NCBI RefSeq assembly: GCF_016415625.1
Contig: NZ_WBXP01000022.1
Span: forward strand, 1 to 59,147
Direction: 5' to 3'
Source: Shimwellia pseudoproteus
Lineage (GTDB): Bacteria; Pseudomonadota; Gammaproteobacteria; Enterobacterales; Enterobacteriaceae
Length of the DNA stretch: 59,147 nt
This document shows, piece after piece, positions 40,410-51,744 of this stretch; position 1 is the first letter of the stretch; each line of letters starts with the position of its first letter. The notes under the pieces are model-generated. The model worked only from the letters and a program-made list of their open reading frames with translations, did not search any database and was not told where the DNA came from. A program made the position numbers and the translations under genes.

Positions 40410-42383
40410 TTACGCGTTCTTTTTCGCTTTTTTCTCAGCTTTCGGCGCCGGTGCGGCTTTCGCCACTTCCGCCGCTTCACCTTCTACATAATCACGGCCG
40501 TAGAACGTATCCAGCAGGATTTTTTTCAGCTCAGCGATCAGCGGGTAACGCGGGTTAGCACCAGTACACTGGTCATCGAAGGCATCTTCAGCCAGCTTAT
40601 CAACGTTCGCCAGGAAATCAGCTTCCTGTACGCCCGCTTCGCGGATGGACTTAGGAATGCCCAGGTCCGCTTTCATGCCTTCCAGCCACACCAGCAGTTT
40701 TTCGATTTTCGCTGCAGTGCGGTCGCCTTCGGCAGTCAGGCGCAGATGGTCTGCGATTTCTGCATAACGGCGGCGCGCCTGCGGACGATCGTACTGGCTG
40801 AACGCCGTCTGTTTGGTCGGGTTATCGTTCGCGTTGTAGCGGATAACGTTGCAAATCAGCAGGGCGTTTGCCAGACCGTGCGGAATGTGGAACTGGGAAC
40901 CCAGTTTGTGAGCCATAGAGTGGCACACACCCAGGAAGGCGTTAGCAAACGCAATACCGGCGATGGTGGCCGCACTGTGTACACGTTCACGGGCAACCGG
41001 GTTTTTAGACCCTTCGTGGTAAGACGCCGGCAGGTTTTCTTTCAGCAGTTTCAGTGCTTCCAGTGCCTGACCGTCAGAGAACTCACTGGCCAGTACCGAT
41101 ACGTAAGCTTCCAGGGCGTGGGTTACCGCATCCAGACCACCGAAGGCACACAGGGATTTCGGCATGTCCATCACCAGGTTGGCATCAACAATAGCCATAT
41201 CCGGGGTCAGGGCATAGTCAGCCAGCGGGTATTTCTGGCCGGTAGCGTCGTCGGTGACGACCGCAAACGGCGTGACTTCTGAACCGGTACCGGACGTGGT
41301 AGTGATAGCAATCATTTTTGCTTTCACGCCCATTTTCGGGAACTTGTAGATACGTTTACGGATATCCATAAAGCGCAGCGCCAGTTCTTCGAAGTGCGTT
41401 TCCGGGTGTTCGTACATTACCCACATGATTTTGGCTGCATCCATCGGGGAGCCGCCGCCCAGTGCGATAATCGCATCAGGTTTGAAGGAGTGGCACAGTT
41501 CGGCACCTTTGCGCACGATAGTCAGTGTCGGGTCTGCTTCTACTTCGAAGAAAACGTCAACTTCAACACCGGCTTCTTTCAGCACAGAGGTTATCTGGTC
41601 TGCATAACCGTTATTGAACAGGAAACGGTCAGTGACGATCAGCGCACGTTTGCAACCATCAGTAATCACTTCATCCAGCGCGATTGGCAAAGAGCCACGA
41701 CGGAAGTAGATAGATTTCGGAAGTTTATGCCACAACATGTTTTCAGCTCGCTTAGCAACGGTTTTCTTGTTGATCAGGTGCTTAGGACCAACGTTTTCAG
41801 AGATGGAGTTACCACCCCATGAACCACAACCCAGAGTCAGGGAAGGCGCGAGCTTAAAGTTATAGAGGTCACCGATACCACCCTGAGAGGCCGGGGTGTT
41901 GATCAGGATACGGGCCGTTTTCATCATCTGACCGAAGTAGTTGACGCGTTCCAGCTGGTTATCCTGGTCGGTATACAGGCAGGAGGTATGACCGATACCG
42001 CCCATGGCGACCAGTTTCTCGGCTTTATCTACCGCATCTTCAAAATCTTTCGCGCGGTACATTGCCAGCGTCGGAGACAATTTTTCGTGAGCAAACGGCT
42101 CAGACTCATCAACAACAGACACTTCACCAATCAGAATTTTGGTGCTGGCAGGCACGGTCAGGCCGGCCATTTCGGCAATTTTAACCGCCGGCTGACCAAC
42201 GATAGCCGCATTCAGACCGCCATTTTTCAGGATGATATCCTGAACGGCTTTCAGCTCTTTACCCTGCAGCATGTAGCCGCCGTGGGTCGCGAAACGTTCG
42301 CGTACTGCATCATAGACGGAGTCAACCACCACAACGGACTGTTCAGAAGCACAGATAACGCCGTTATCGAAGGTTTTGGACAT
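40410..42383 (-). CDS. adhE: AdhE, N-terminally truncated aldehyde/alcohol dehydrogenase
   Basis: A 657-aa product aligning from its first Met (MSKTFDNGVICASEQ) with residues 236-891 of E. coli AdhE, the bifunctional acetyl-CoA/ethanol enzyme that forms spirosomes. The catalytic Cys of the aldehyde half is kept (in NGVICASEQ), but the N-terminal NAD-binding part is gone. The iron-dependent alcohol dehydrogenase half (from about residue 214) is complete: GGGSPMDAAK, TTTSGTGSEVTPFAVV and His-rich metal site GVCHSMAHKLGSQFHIPHG. Upstream the frame reaches a stop after eight unrelated codons. The usual ribosome site and promoter are absent. Expression and aldehyde activity are doubtful. Confidence 0.93.
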   Translation of the reverse strand: MSKTFDNGVICASEQSVVVVDSVYDAVRERFATHGGYMLQGKELKAVQDIILKNGGLNAAIVGQPAVKIAEMAGLTVPASTKILIGEVSVVDESEPFAHEKLSPTLAMYRAKDFEDAVDKAEKLVAMGGIGHTSCLYTDQDNQLERVNYFGQMMKTARILINTPASQGGIGDLYNFKLAPSLTLGCGSWGGNSISENVGPKHLINKKTVAKRAENMLWHKLPKSIYFRRGSLPIALDEVITDGCKRALIVTDRFLFNNGYADQITSVLKEAGVEVDVFFEVEADPTLTIVRKGAELCHSFKPDAIIALGGGSPMDAAKIMWVMYEHPETHFEELALRFMDIRKRIYKFPKMGVKAKMIAITTTSGTGSEVTPFAVVTDDATGQKYPLADYALTPDMAIVDANLVMDMPKSLCAFGGLDAVTHALEAYVSVLASEFSDGQALEALKLLKENLPASYHEGSKNPVARERVHSAATIAGIAFANAFLGVCHSMAHKLGSQFHIPHGLANALLICNVIRYNANDNPTKQTAFSQYDRPQARRRYAEIADHLRLTAEGDRTAAKIEKLLVWLEGMKADLGIPKSIREAGVQEADFLANVDKLAEDAFDDQCTGANPRYPLIAELKKILLDTFYGRDYVEGEAAEVAKAAPAPKAEKKAKKNA

Positions 42384-43163
42384 CAGGATTTTCCCCGGGC
42401 TGCTTGGCTAGGGCGAAAAATAAGGTGGCCTGGCTGATGCGTCGGGCCAGGCAGAGCAGGGCGATCCCTGCTTTAATTGTGCTTATTTGTCGCGCGTAGC
42501 CTTCTCTCATTCCCCATATCAGGCCGCCCTGTCTGATAAGCCATTCCGCTGTCCATTCTGGTGATAAGCAAAACGGATGGCTGGCGCGGCTAAAATCCGG
42601 TGATTGCTATTACACGGCGTATTTTTATCCGGTACAGCCAGCGGCAATAGCCCGCGTTAATTTTGGCCGATCCTATTGCCCCTGTCGGAAAACACCGCGC
42701 ATCCCTATGCTCTCTCGCCACTTGTTCAGTGGTATTCGCTGCATTAGTATTGATTGTTAATTTTTTGTTCTGTCATGACCCGTCAGTGGCGCGATACAGG
42801 ATTGGGCTGGCAAATTTTTTTATCACGATGATTCTTCTGTTTTTTATTTTTTTCAGGCGGCCAGGGAAAACCACCCGGTGCGGTGATTATTTATCATAAA
42901 GGTGGATGAATTAACAAATTTGCAATTTATATTGGCGCGTCTTCGGGGGTTTTGATATTTTCCGGCAGAACAACCCTCTGCCGTAGGGCTGTCCGGCAGT
43001 TAATTTTCGCGTGAAAAAATGACCGGGTTTCAGGGGGCGTTGCCGAGGTAATTAATAAGGAAGGAAAACCAGACGATGGCGATGAAATGCTCCTGCGCTA
43101 TCGTCATACCATCACAATAAACTGGCACCAGCCAGCAATAATAAAGACTGGAGTAACAACACA
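42384..43163. other. Region replacing the adhE 5' end, ychE and the oppA leader
   Basis: In K-12 the N-terminal adhE codons, the adhE promoter and ychE would be here. None is recognised in any frame. The inverted repeat GCCTGGC/GCCAGGC at 42427-42452 is near the break. A 78-codon frame with two hydrophobic segments (TTG 42663-42899) is not called for lack of a ribosome site or similarity. The right-hand 150 bases are the oppA leader. Confidence 0.55.
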
Positions 43164-43166
43164 ATG
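43145..43166 (+). promoter_or_regulatory. oppA translation-initiation region, GcvB-type target
   Basis: GGAGTAACAACACAATG: a ribosome site followed by a CA-rich ACAACACA stretch overlapping the start. The small RNA GcvB represses oppA in enterics by pairing with such CA-rich segments. The sRNA gene itself is not in the window. Confidence 0.5.
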
Positions 43167-44798
43167 ACCATCATCACAAAAAAAAATCTCCTGCGGGCGG
43201 CGGTGTGCGCGGCGCTGTTTGCTAATGTCAGTGTTATGGCGGCGCAGGTTCCTGCCGGGGTTACGCTGGCAGAAAAGCAGAGCATCGTGCGTAATAATGG
43301 ATCTGAGCCACAATCCCTTGACCCGCATAAAATTGAAGGGGTGCCGGAGTCTAACGTTAACCGCGATCTCTTCGAAGGGTTAGTGATTACCAGTGTGGAA
43401 GACGGGCACCCGATCCCGGGGGTTGCCGAGTCCTGGGAGAATAAAGATTTCACGGTATGGACCTTCCATTTACGTAAAGACGCCAAATGGTCCAACGGCG
43501 AGCCGGTTACTGCGCAGGACTTTGTCTACAGCTGGCAGCGCCTGGTTGATCCGAAAACCGCATCCCCTTATGCCAGCTACTCGCAGTACGGCCATATTGT
43601 TAACGTTAATGACATTATTGATGGTAAAAAAGCGCCGTCGGAACTGGGGGTTAAGGCCCTTGACGACCATACCCTGCAGGTCACCCTCAGCGAGCCGGTA
43701 CCGTACTTCTATAAACTGCTGGTGAACCCGGCCATGTCCCCGGTCTATAAACCCGCTATTGAGAAATTTGGTGAGAAGTGGACCCAGCCCGCCAATATTG
43801 TTACCAACGGGGCGTATAAATTAAAAGACTGGGTGGTGAACGAACGGATTGTGATGGAGCGTAATCCGCTGTATTGGGATAATGCCCATACGGTCATCAA
43901 CCAGGTGACTTTCCTGCCTATCGCTTCTGAAGTGACCGATGTTAACCGCTACCGCAGCGGTGAAATCGACATGACCTATAACAATATGCCCATCGAGTTA
44001 TTTCAGAAGCTGAAAAAAGACATTCCCCATGAAGTGCATGTTGATCCTTACCTCTGTACTTATTATTTCGAAATCAACAACCAGAAAGCACCGTTTACCG
44101 ATGTACGGGTACGTACCGCCCTGAAACTTGGCCTCGACCGCGATATCATCGCGAATAAGGTAAAAGCGCAGGGGGATTTGCCGGCTTATGGCTTTACCCC
44201 GCCTTATACCGACGGGGTTAAACTGACCGAACCGGAATGGTTTGGCTGGAGCCAGCAAAAACGCAACGAAGAGGCGAAGAAACTGCTGGCGGAAGCGGGA
44301 TATACCGCAGATAAGCCGCTGAGCTTTAATCTGCTGTATAACACCTCCGATCTGCATAAAAAACTGGCCATTGCCACGGCGTCCATCTGGAAGAAAAACC
44401 TCGGGGTTAACGTTAAGCTGGAAAATCAGGAGTGGAAAACCTTCCTTGATACCCGCCATCAGGGCAATTATGAGGTATCCCGGGCCGCGTGGTGTGCTGA
44501 TTATAACGGACCGTCATCATTCCTGAATATGATGCTTTCCGGTAACTCACTCAACACACCACATTATAAAAGTGCGGCATTTGACCGTATTATGGCCGAT
44601 ACACTGAAAGTGACGGATGAATCTCAGCGTGCGGCTCTCTATAATAAAGCCGAACAACAGCTGGATAAAGACTCGGTAATAGTACCGGCATATTACTATG
44701 TTAATGCCCGTCTGGTGAAACCCTGGGTTGGCGGATACTCCGGCAAAGATCCGATGGATAATATTTATACAAAAAACCTGTACATTATTAAGCATTAA
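43164..44798 (+). CDS. oppA: Periplasmic oligopeptide-binding protein OppA
   Basis: A 544-aa solute-binding protein that captures peptides of 2-5 residues, independent of sequence, for the OppBCDF transporter. A signal peptide is visible (MTIITKKNLLRAAVCAALFA to VMAA). Family features include NNGSEPQSLDPHKIEG, DLFEGLVITSVEDG, GTWTFHLRKDAKWSNGEPVT-like sequence and a C-terminal GGYSGKDPMDNIYTKNLYIIKH. A stable hairpin follows before oppB, which in E. coli keeps oppA expression far above the rest of the operon. Confidence 0.98.
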   Translation: MTIITKKNLLRAAVCAALFANVSVMAAQVPAGVTLAEKQSIVRNNGSEPQSLDPHKIEGVPESNVNRDLFEGLVITSVEDGHPIPGVAESWENKDFTVWTFHLRKDAKWSNGEPVTAQDFVYSWQRLVDPKTASPYASYSQYGHIVNVNDIIDGKKAPSELGVKALDDHTLQVTLSEPVPYFYKLLVNPAMSPVYKPAIEKFGEKWTQPANIVTNGAYKLKDWVVNERIVMERNPLYWDNAHTVINQVTFLPIASEVTDVNRYRSGEIDMTYNNMPIELFQKLKKDIPHEVHVDPYLCTYYFEINNQKAPFTDVRVRTALKLGLDRDIIANKVKAQGDLPAYGFTPPYTDGVKLTEPEWFGWSQQKRNEEAKKLLAEAGYTADKPLSFNLLYNTSDLHKKLAIATASIWKKNLGVNVKLENQEWKTFLDTRHQGNYEVSRAAWCADYNGPSSFLNMMLSGNSLNTPHYKSAAFDRIMADTLKVTDESQRAALYNKAEQQLDKDSVIVPAYYYVNARLVKPWVGGYSGKDPMDNIYTKNLYIIKH

Positions 44799-44807
44799 TG
44801 GCAAAGC

Positions 44808-44833
44808 GCGGGACGGCGAAGCAGCCGTCCCGC
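44808..44833 (+). repeat. oppA-oppB intercistronic hairpin
   Basis: GCGGGACGGC, loop GAAGCA, GCCGTCCCGC: a perfect 10-bp GC-rich stem without a T-run. It probably stabilises oppA mRNA or partly attenuates transcription into oppBCDF rather than terminating it. Confidence 0.7.
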
Positions 44834-44884
44834 TGTGTCTTAGTTAACCAGTATTTTAAAGGCACACGCCAGAAGGTATGAGCA

Positions 44885-45805
44885 ATGTTAAAATTCATTC
44901 TACGTCGTTGTCTGGAAGCAATTCCAACGCTGTTTATTTTGATCACCATTTCCTTCTTTATGATGCGCCTGGCCCCCGGCAGCCCTTTTACCGGGGAGCG
45001 TAATTTACCGCCAGAGGTGATGGCGAATATTGAAGCAAAATATCACCTGAACGATCCCATCATGACCCAGTATTTCAGTTATCTGAAGCAACTGGCCCAC
45101 GGTGATTTTGGCCCTTCCTTTAAGTACAAAGACTTCAGCGTTAACGATCTGGTGGCCTCGGCATTTCCGGTCTCTGCCAAATTGGGGGCGGCTGCCTTTT
45201 TGCTGGCGGTTATCCTCGGGGTGAGTGCCGGGGTGATTGCCGCCCTTAAGCAAAACACCAAATGGGACTATTCGGTGATGGGGATTGCCATGACCGGGGT
45301 AGTGATCCCGAGCTTTGTGGTGGCGCCGCTGCTGGTGCTGATTTTCTCGATTACGCTCAGATGGCTACCCGGCGGGGGCTGGAACGGCGGGGCGCTGAAA
45401 TTTATGGTGCTGCCGATGGTGGCGCTCTCCCTGGCGTATATCGCCAGCATTGCCAGGATCACCCGGGGGTCAATGATAGAGGTGCTGCACGCTAACTTTA
45501 TCCGTACCGCCCGGGCAAAAGGGCTGCCAATGCGGCGCATTATCTGGCGCCACGCCCTGAAGCCGGCTTTATTGCCGGTACTCTCCTATATGGGGCCGGC
45601 CTTTGTCGGGATCATTACCGGATCGATGGTGATCGAAACGATTTACGGGCTGCCGGGCATCGGCCAGCTGTTTGTGAACGGCGCCCTGAACCGCGACTAC
45701 TCCCTGGTGCTCAGCCTGACCATCCTGGTGGGGGCGCTGACCATTCTGTTTAATGCCGTGGTCGACGTGCTCTATGCCGTGATCGACCCGAAAATCCGTT
45801 ACTGA
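44885..45805 (+). CDS. oppB: Oligopeptide ABC transporter permease OppB
   Basis: A 306-aa inner-membrane permease with six helices. The first helix is at the N-terminus (EAIPTLFILITISFFMMRLA), and the EAA loop that contacts the ATPases is around RTARAKGLPMRRIIWRHALK (about residue 210). With OppC it forms the channel. Family member of the dipeptide/oligopeptide class. It follows oppA after 86 bases and lies 13 bases before oppC. Confidence 0.98.
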   Translation: MLKFILRRCLEAIPTLFILITISFFMMRLAPGSPFTGERNLPPEVMANIEAKYHLNDPIMTQYFSYLKQLAHGDFGPSFKYKDFSVNDLVASAFPVSAKLGAAAFLLAVILGVSAGVIAALKQNTKWDYSVMGIAMTGVVIPSFVVAPLLVLIFSITLRWLPGGGWNGGALKFMVLPMVALSLAYIASIARITRGSMIEVLHANFIRTARAKGLPMRRIIWRHALKPALLPVLSYMGPAFVGIITGSMVIETIYGLPGIGQLFVNGALNRDYSLVLSLTILVGALTILFNAVVDVLYAVIDPKIRY

Positions 45806-45818
45806 GGCTGAACTCGCC

Positions 45819-46727
45819 ATGATGTTAAGTAAAAAAAATAGCGCGGCGCTGGAGAGCTTCAGCGACCAGCTTGAAGTGGAAGGGCGTAGCCTGTGGCAAG
45901 ACGCCCGCCGGCGCTTTATTCATAACCACGCGGCGGTAGCCAGCCTGGTGGTACTGGGGATCATCGCCTTATTTGTGATTTTCGCCCCGATGCTGTCCGG
46001 GTTTAGCTACTTTGATACTGACTGGGGCATGATGTCCAGCGCCCCGGATATGGCCTCCGGCCACTACTTTGGTACTGACTCGTCGGGCCGGGACCTGCTG
46101 GTGCGGGTGGCCATCGGCGGGCGTATCTCGTTAATGGTCGGCATTGCCGCCGCCCTGGTGGCGGTGGTGGTCGGCACGCTGTACGGGGCGTTATCCGGCT
46201 ATCTCGGTGGCAAGGTGGATTCGGTGATGATGCGCCTGCTGGAAATCCTCAACTCCTTCCCGTTTATGTTTTTCGTCATCCTGCTGGTTACCCTGTTTGG
46301 CCAGAACATTTTGCTTATCTTCGTCGCCATCGGCATGGTGTCGTGGCTGGATATGGCGCGTATCGTCCGCGGGCAAACCCTGAGCCTGAAGCGCAAAGAG
46401 TTTATTGAGGCCGCCCAGGTCGGCGGGGTCTCTACCGGCAGTATTGTGATGCGCCATATCGTGCCGAACGTGCTGGGGGTGGTGGTGGTCTACGCCTCAC
46501 TGCTGGTGCCCAGTATGATCCTGTTTGAATCCTTCCTCAGTTTTCTTGGCCTCGGAACCCAGGAGCCGCTCAGTAGCTGGGGGGCGCTGTTAAGCGATGG
46601 GGCGAACTCGATGGAGGTCTCCCCCTGGCTGCTGATGTTCCCGGCGTCATTTCTGGTGGTAACGCTGTTTTGTTTTAACTTTATCGGCGATGGCTTACGT
46701 GACGCCCTCGATCCGAAAGATCGCTAA
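45819..46727 (+). CDS. oppC: Oligopeptide ABC transporter permease OppC
   Basis: A 302-aa permease, partner of OppB. A cytoplasmic N-terminus (ALESFSDQLEVEGRSLWQDA) leads to the first helix near residue 40. The periplasmic loop has the family motif HYFGTDSSGRDLLVRV, and the EAA loop is EFIEAAQVGGVSTGSIVMRH. A C-terminal DGLRDALDPKDR closes it. Length equals E. coli. Confidence 0.98.
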   Translation: MMLSKKNSAALESFSDQLEVEGRSLWQDARRRFIHNHAAVASLVVLGIIALFVIFAPMLSGFSYFDTDWGMMSSAPDMASGHYFGTDSSGRDLLVRVAIGGRISLMVGIAAALVAVVVGTLYGALSGYLGGKVDSVMMRLLEILNSFPFMFFVILLVTLFGQNILLIFVAIGMVSWLDMARIVRGQTLSLKRKEFIEAAQVGGVSTGSIVMRHIVPNVLGVVVVYASLLVPSMILFESFLSFLGLGTQEPLSSWGALLSDGANSMEVSPWLLMFPASFLVVTLFCFNFIGDGLRDALDPKDR

Positions 46728-46736
46728 GGGGCCATA

Positions 46737-47723
46737 ATGATAAGCACAACGCAAAATTCGCCACTGCTGGATGTCAATGATCTGCGGGTGACCTTTAGCA
46801 CCCCGGATGGTGATGTCACCGCCGTCAATAACCTGACGTTCAGCCTGCGGGCCGGGGAAACCCTCGGCATTGTGGGGGAGTCCGGTTCCGGCAAATCCCA
46901 GACCGCATTTGCGCTGATGGGGCTGCTGGCGGCCAATGGCCGCATTGATGGCTCGGCCCGCTTTAACGGCAGTGAAATTCTGAATTTGCCGGAGCGGCAA
47001 CTGAACCGCCTGCGCGCCGAACAGATCTCGATGATTTTTCAGGACCCGATGACCTCGCTCAACCCCTATTTACGGGTGGGCGAGCAACTGATGGAAGTCC
47101 TGATGCTGCATAAGAAGATGAGCAAAGCCGAGGCTTTTGAGGCATCGGTGCAGATGCTGGATGCCGTCAAAATGCCGGAAGCGCGCAAAAGAATGCGCAT
47201 GTACCCCCATGAGTTCTCCGGGGGGATGCGCCAGCGCGTGATGATAGCCATGGCGCTGCTGTGCCGCCCGAAACTGCTGATTGCCGATGAGCCGACAACC
47301 GCACTGGATGTTACGGTACAGGCGCAGATCATGACCCTGCTCAATGAGCTGAAACGGGAGTTTAATACCGCGATTATCATGATAACCCACGACCTTGGCG
47401 TGGTGGCCGGCATCTGTGACAAAGTGCTGGTGATGTATGCCGGGCGCACCATGGAGTACGGGACGGCGCGGGATATTTTCTACCGGCCAACCCATCCTTA
47501 CGCCATCGGTTTGCTGAATGCGGTGCCGCGTCTGGATGGTGAAGGGGAGTCCCTGACCACCATCGCCGGTAACCCGCCAAACCTGTTGCAATTGCCCGCG
47601 GGATGCCCGTTCCAGCCGCGCTGCCGGTATGCAATGGAACAATGTCGTTATGCGCTGCCCCTGGCTGACATTGGGGAGGGCCGCCTGCGTGCCTGCTTTA
47701 AAACCCCGGAGGAAGTCCTATGA
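46737..47723 (+). CDS. oppD: Oligopeptide ABC transporter ATPase OppD
   Basis: A 328-aa ATPase subunit. Walker A is GESGSGKS, the Q-loop is in MIFQDPMTSLNPY, the signature is FSGGMRQRV, Walker B is LLIADEPTTALD and the switch His is in ITHDLG. The C-terminal peptide-transporter extension has Cys residues (GCPFQPRCRYAMEQCRYA). The N-terminus is about nine residues shorter than in E. coli. It pairs with OppF; AAGGGG precedes the ATG. Confidence 0.98.
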   Translation: MISTTQNSPLLDVNDLRVTFSTPDGDVTAVNNLTFSLRAGETLGIVGESGSGKSQTAFALMGLLAANGRIDGSARFNGSEILNLPERQLNRLRAEQISMIFQDPMTSLNPYLRVGEQLMEVLMLHKKMSKAEAFEASVQMLDAVKMPEARKRMRMYPHEFSGGMRQRVMIAMALLCRPKLLIADEPTTALDVTVQAQIMTLLNELKREFNTAIIMITHDLGVVAGICDKVLVMYAGRTMEYGTARDIFYRPTHPYAIGLLNAVPRLDGEGESLTTIAGNPPNLLQLPAGCPFQPRCRYAMEQCRYALPLADIGEGRLRACFKTPEEVL

Positions 47724-48724
47724 GCGTGACTGCACAACCTAAAAACGTGCTGCTGGAGGTGTCGGATTTAAAAGTGCACTTCGACATTCGCGACGGCAGG
47801 CAATGGTTCTGGCAGCCAGCGAAAACCCTGAAAGCCGTGGATGGTGTCACGCTGCGCCTTTACGAGGGGGAGACCCTGGGAGTGGTGGGGGAGTCCGGCT
47901 GCGGAAAATCGACCTTCGCCCGGGCGCTGATAGGCCTGGTGAAAGCGACTTCCGGCAAAGTGGCCTGGCTGGGCCAGGATTTACTGGGGATGAACCCGGA
48001 ACAGTGGCGGGCGGTACGCAGTGATATTCAGATGATTTTTCAGGATCCGCTCGCCTCACTGAACCCGCGCATGACAATTGGTGACATTATTGCTGAGCCA
48101 TTGCGCACCTATCATCCAAAAATGTCGCGCCAGGAGGTGCAGGATAAGGTCAAAGCCATGATGATGAAGGTCGGCCTGCTGCCCAATCTGGTGAACCGTT
48201 ACCCACACGAGTTTTCCGGTGGCCAGTGCCAGCGTATTGGCATTGCCCGGGCGCTGATCCTCGAACCCAAGTTGATTATCTGTGATGAACCGGTTTCGGC
48301 ACTGGATGTTTCTATCCAGGCCCAGGTGGTTAACTTGCTGCAGCAGTTGCAGCGGGAGATGGGATTATCGCTGATCTTTATTGCCCATGACCTGGCGGTA
48401 GTGAAACACATTTCCGATCGGGTGCTGGTGATGTATCTGGGGCATGCGGTTGAGCTGGGAACCTACGATGAGGTTTACCAGAATCCGCTGCATCCGTATA
48501 CCCGGGCATTAATGTCGGCAGTTCCGCTTCCCGATCCCGATCGGGAGAAAAATAAAACCATCCAGTTGCTGGAGGGGGAGCTGCCGTCGCCGATTAATCC
48601 GCCTTCTGGCTGCGTGTTTCGTACCCGTTGCCCCCAGGCAGGCCCGGAATGTTCCCAAACCCGGCCCCTGCTGGAAGGAAACTTCCGTCATGCGGTTTCA
48701 TGTCTTAAGGTGGACCCGTTATAA
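47720..48724 (+). CDS. oppF: Oligopeptide ABC transporter ATPase OppF
   Basis: A 334-aa second ATPase of the peptide transporter. Walker A is GESGCGKST, the Q-loop is in MIFQDPLASLNPR, the signature is FSGGQCQR, Walker B is LIICDEPVSALD and the switch His is in IAHDLA. It ends with the family C-terminal domain (GCVFRTRCPQAGPECSQT). It overlaps oppD by four bases and ends the opp operon. Confidence 0.98.
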   Translation: MSVTAQPKNVLLEVSDLKVHFDIRDGRQWFWQPAKTLKAVDGVTLRLYEGETLGVVGESGCGKSTFARALIGLVKATSGKVAWLGQDLLGMNPEQWRAVRSDIQMIFQDPLASLNPRMTIGDIIAEPLRTYHPKMSRQEVQDKVKAMMMKVGLLPNLVNRYPHEFSGGQCQRIGIARALILEPKLIICDEPVSALDVSIQAQVVNLLQQLQREMGLSLIFIAHDLAVVKHISDRVLVMYLGHAVELGTYDEVYQNPLHPYTRALMSAVPLPDPDREKNKTIQLLEGELPSPINPPSGCVFRTRCPQAGPECSQTRPLLEGNFRHAVSCLKVDPL

Positions 48725-48875
48725 TCCCGGGGCCGGTTTCCGGCCTTCAGTTCCCCTGCAATCGCGAGGCACTGTGACACACCGGTGACGATACCGGGTG
48801 TCAATTGATACAAGGGTCAGGAGCACGCTTCTGGCCCTTGTACGTTATTATTGGCTCGTTATTTGTGAGGTTTAT

Positions 48876-49715
48876 GTGCCCGCGATTACCCGGTCGCTTC
48901 GCCAGCGCTCTTTTGATCTATTGCTTGACCAGTCCAGCCCGTACAACCGTCACTTTGAAATTCTGTTCGGTGTTTTTGACGTTCTCAGTGTATTGACCAT
49001 CTTTTTTGAGACCGGTCTTTCGTCCGCGCCCGGCACTGTCATTGCCCGCAGCCATATTTTTGAGTGGCTTGAGCTCTTTTTTACCCTGGTCTTCAGCATT
49101 GAGTATGTGTTGCGTGCGATCAGCACCCCCAACCCGCTGCGTTATATTTTCAGCTTTTGGGGGATTATTGATCTTGCCACCACCATCCCACTGTATGTGT
49201 TCTGGCTGTGGCCGAATATTGGCGGGGAATATGTGGTTATCTGGCGGGCAATGCGCGCGATCCGCGCCCTGCGAATATTGAAACTATTGCGCCTGATGCC
49301 CACCCTGAACAGCTTCTGGCAGGCGGTAGTTGAAGCGCGCCACCAGCTGTTTTTATTCTATTTCTTTATTGGGATAGTCATGGTGGTGGCCGGAGCGCTG
49401 ATGTACGGCATCGAAGGGCCGGTTCACGGGTTTACCACCCTCGGGGTGTCGGTTTACTGGGCCATCGTGACGGTCACCACGGTCGGTTATGGCGATATTA
49501 CCCCCCATACCACCGCCGGGCGGATTGTCGCGTCTATCTTGATCTTAATCGGTTACTCGGTGATTGCGATTCCTACCGGACTGATAACGTCCCAGGTCAC
49601 CAAAGACATGGAAAACCGCCGCCACTCCCGGAGCTGTATCCATTGCCATCACACTGGGCACGACAGCAATGCCCGGTTCTGTAAGTGCTGTGGGCACCGG
49701 CTACCGATGAGTTAG
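48876..49715 (+). CDS. Voltage-gated-type K+ channel with C-terminal zinc ribbon
   Basis: A 279-aa six-helix ion channel. An S4-like voltage sensor has regularly spaced Arg residues (RAMRAIRALRILKLLRLM) and the pore has the potassium selectivity filter TTVGYGD between the last two helices (ITPHTTAGRIVASILI is the S6 start). The cytoplasmic tail has two CxxC pairs (CIHCHHTGHDSNARFCKCC), a likely zinc ribbon. It has no RCK domain, unlike E. coli Kch. The GTG at 48876 is chosen because GAGG precedes it by the right distance; the open frame continues to 48798. It sits between oppF and yciU, where K-12 has no such gene. Confidence 0.88.
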   Translation: MPAITRSLRQRSFDLLLDQSSPYNRHFEILFGVFDVLSVLTIFFETGLSSAPGTVIARSHIFEWLELFFTLVFSIEYVLRAISTPNPLRYIFSFWGIIDLATTIPLYVFWLWPNIGGEYVVIWRAMRAIRALRILKLLRLMPTLNSFWQAVVEARHQLFLFYFFIGIVMVVAGALMYGIEGPVHGFTTLGVSVYWAIVTVTTVGYGDITPHTTAGRIVASILILIGYSVIAIPTGLITSQVTKDMENRRHSRSCIHCHHTGHDSNARFCKCCGHRLPMS

Positions 49716-49775
49716 GTGAGAGCAGCATAATGAAAGGCGCCAGCGCACTGGTGGCGCTGGCCGGTCATCGCGGGA

Positions 49776-51603
<1,828 letters not shown>

Positions 51604-51744
51604 AGATCAAAAATCCTTTAGAAATCTTTTGTTAAGAGTGTACGCACAAGTTTGCCTGCTGAAAACTAAAACTCCTGCAAAATGGCTGGCGGCCGTGAAT
51701 GATGGGTTTATAATAACCGGCCTGTTTTAATCACGAGCGGTAAA

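Noticed and set aside
40374..41282. 302-codon open frame on the plus strand
   Set aside because: Antisense to adhE, produced by its codon bias.
42663..42899. 78-codon frame with two hydrophobic segments
   Set aside because: Starts with TTG, has no ribosome site, does not resemble YchE or another family, and lies in the rearranged gap upstream of adhE.
49737..49762. Hairpin between the K+ channel gene and yciU as a terminator
   Set aside because: A GCCAGCGC/GCGCTGGC stem is present but has no T-run on either strand, so function is unclear.
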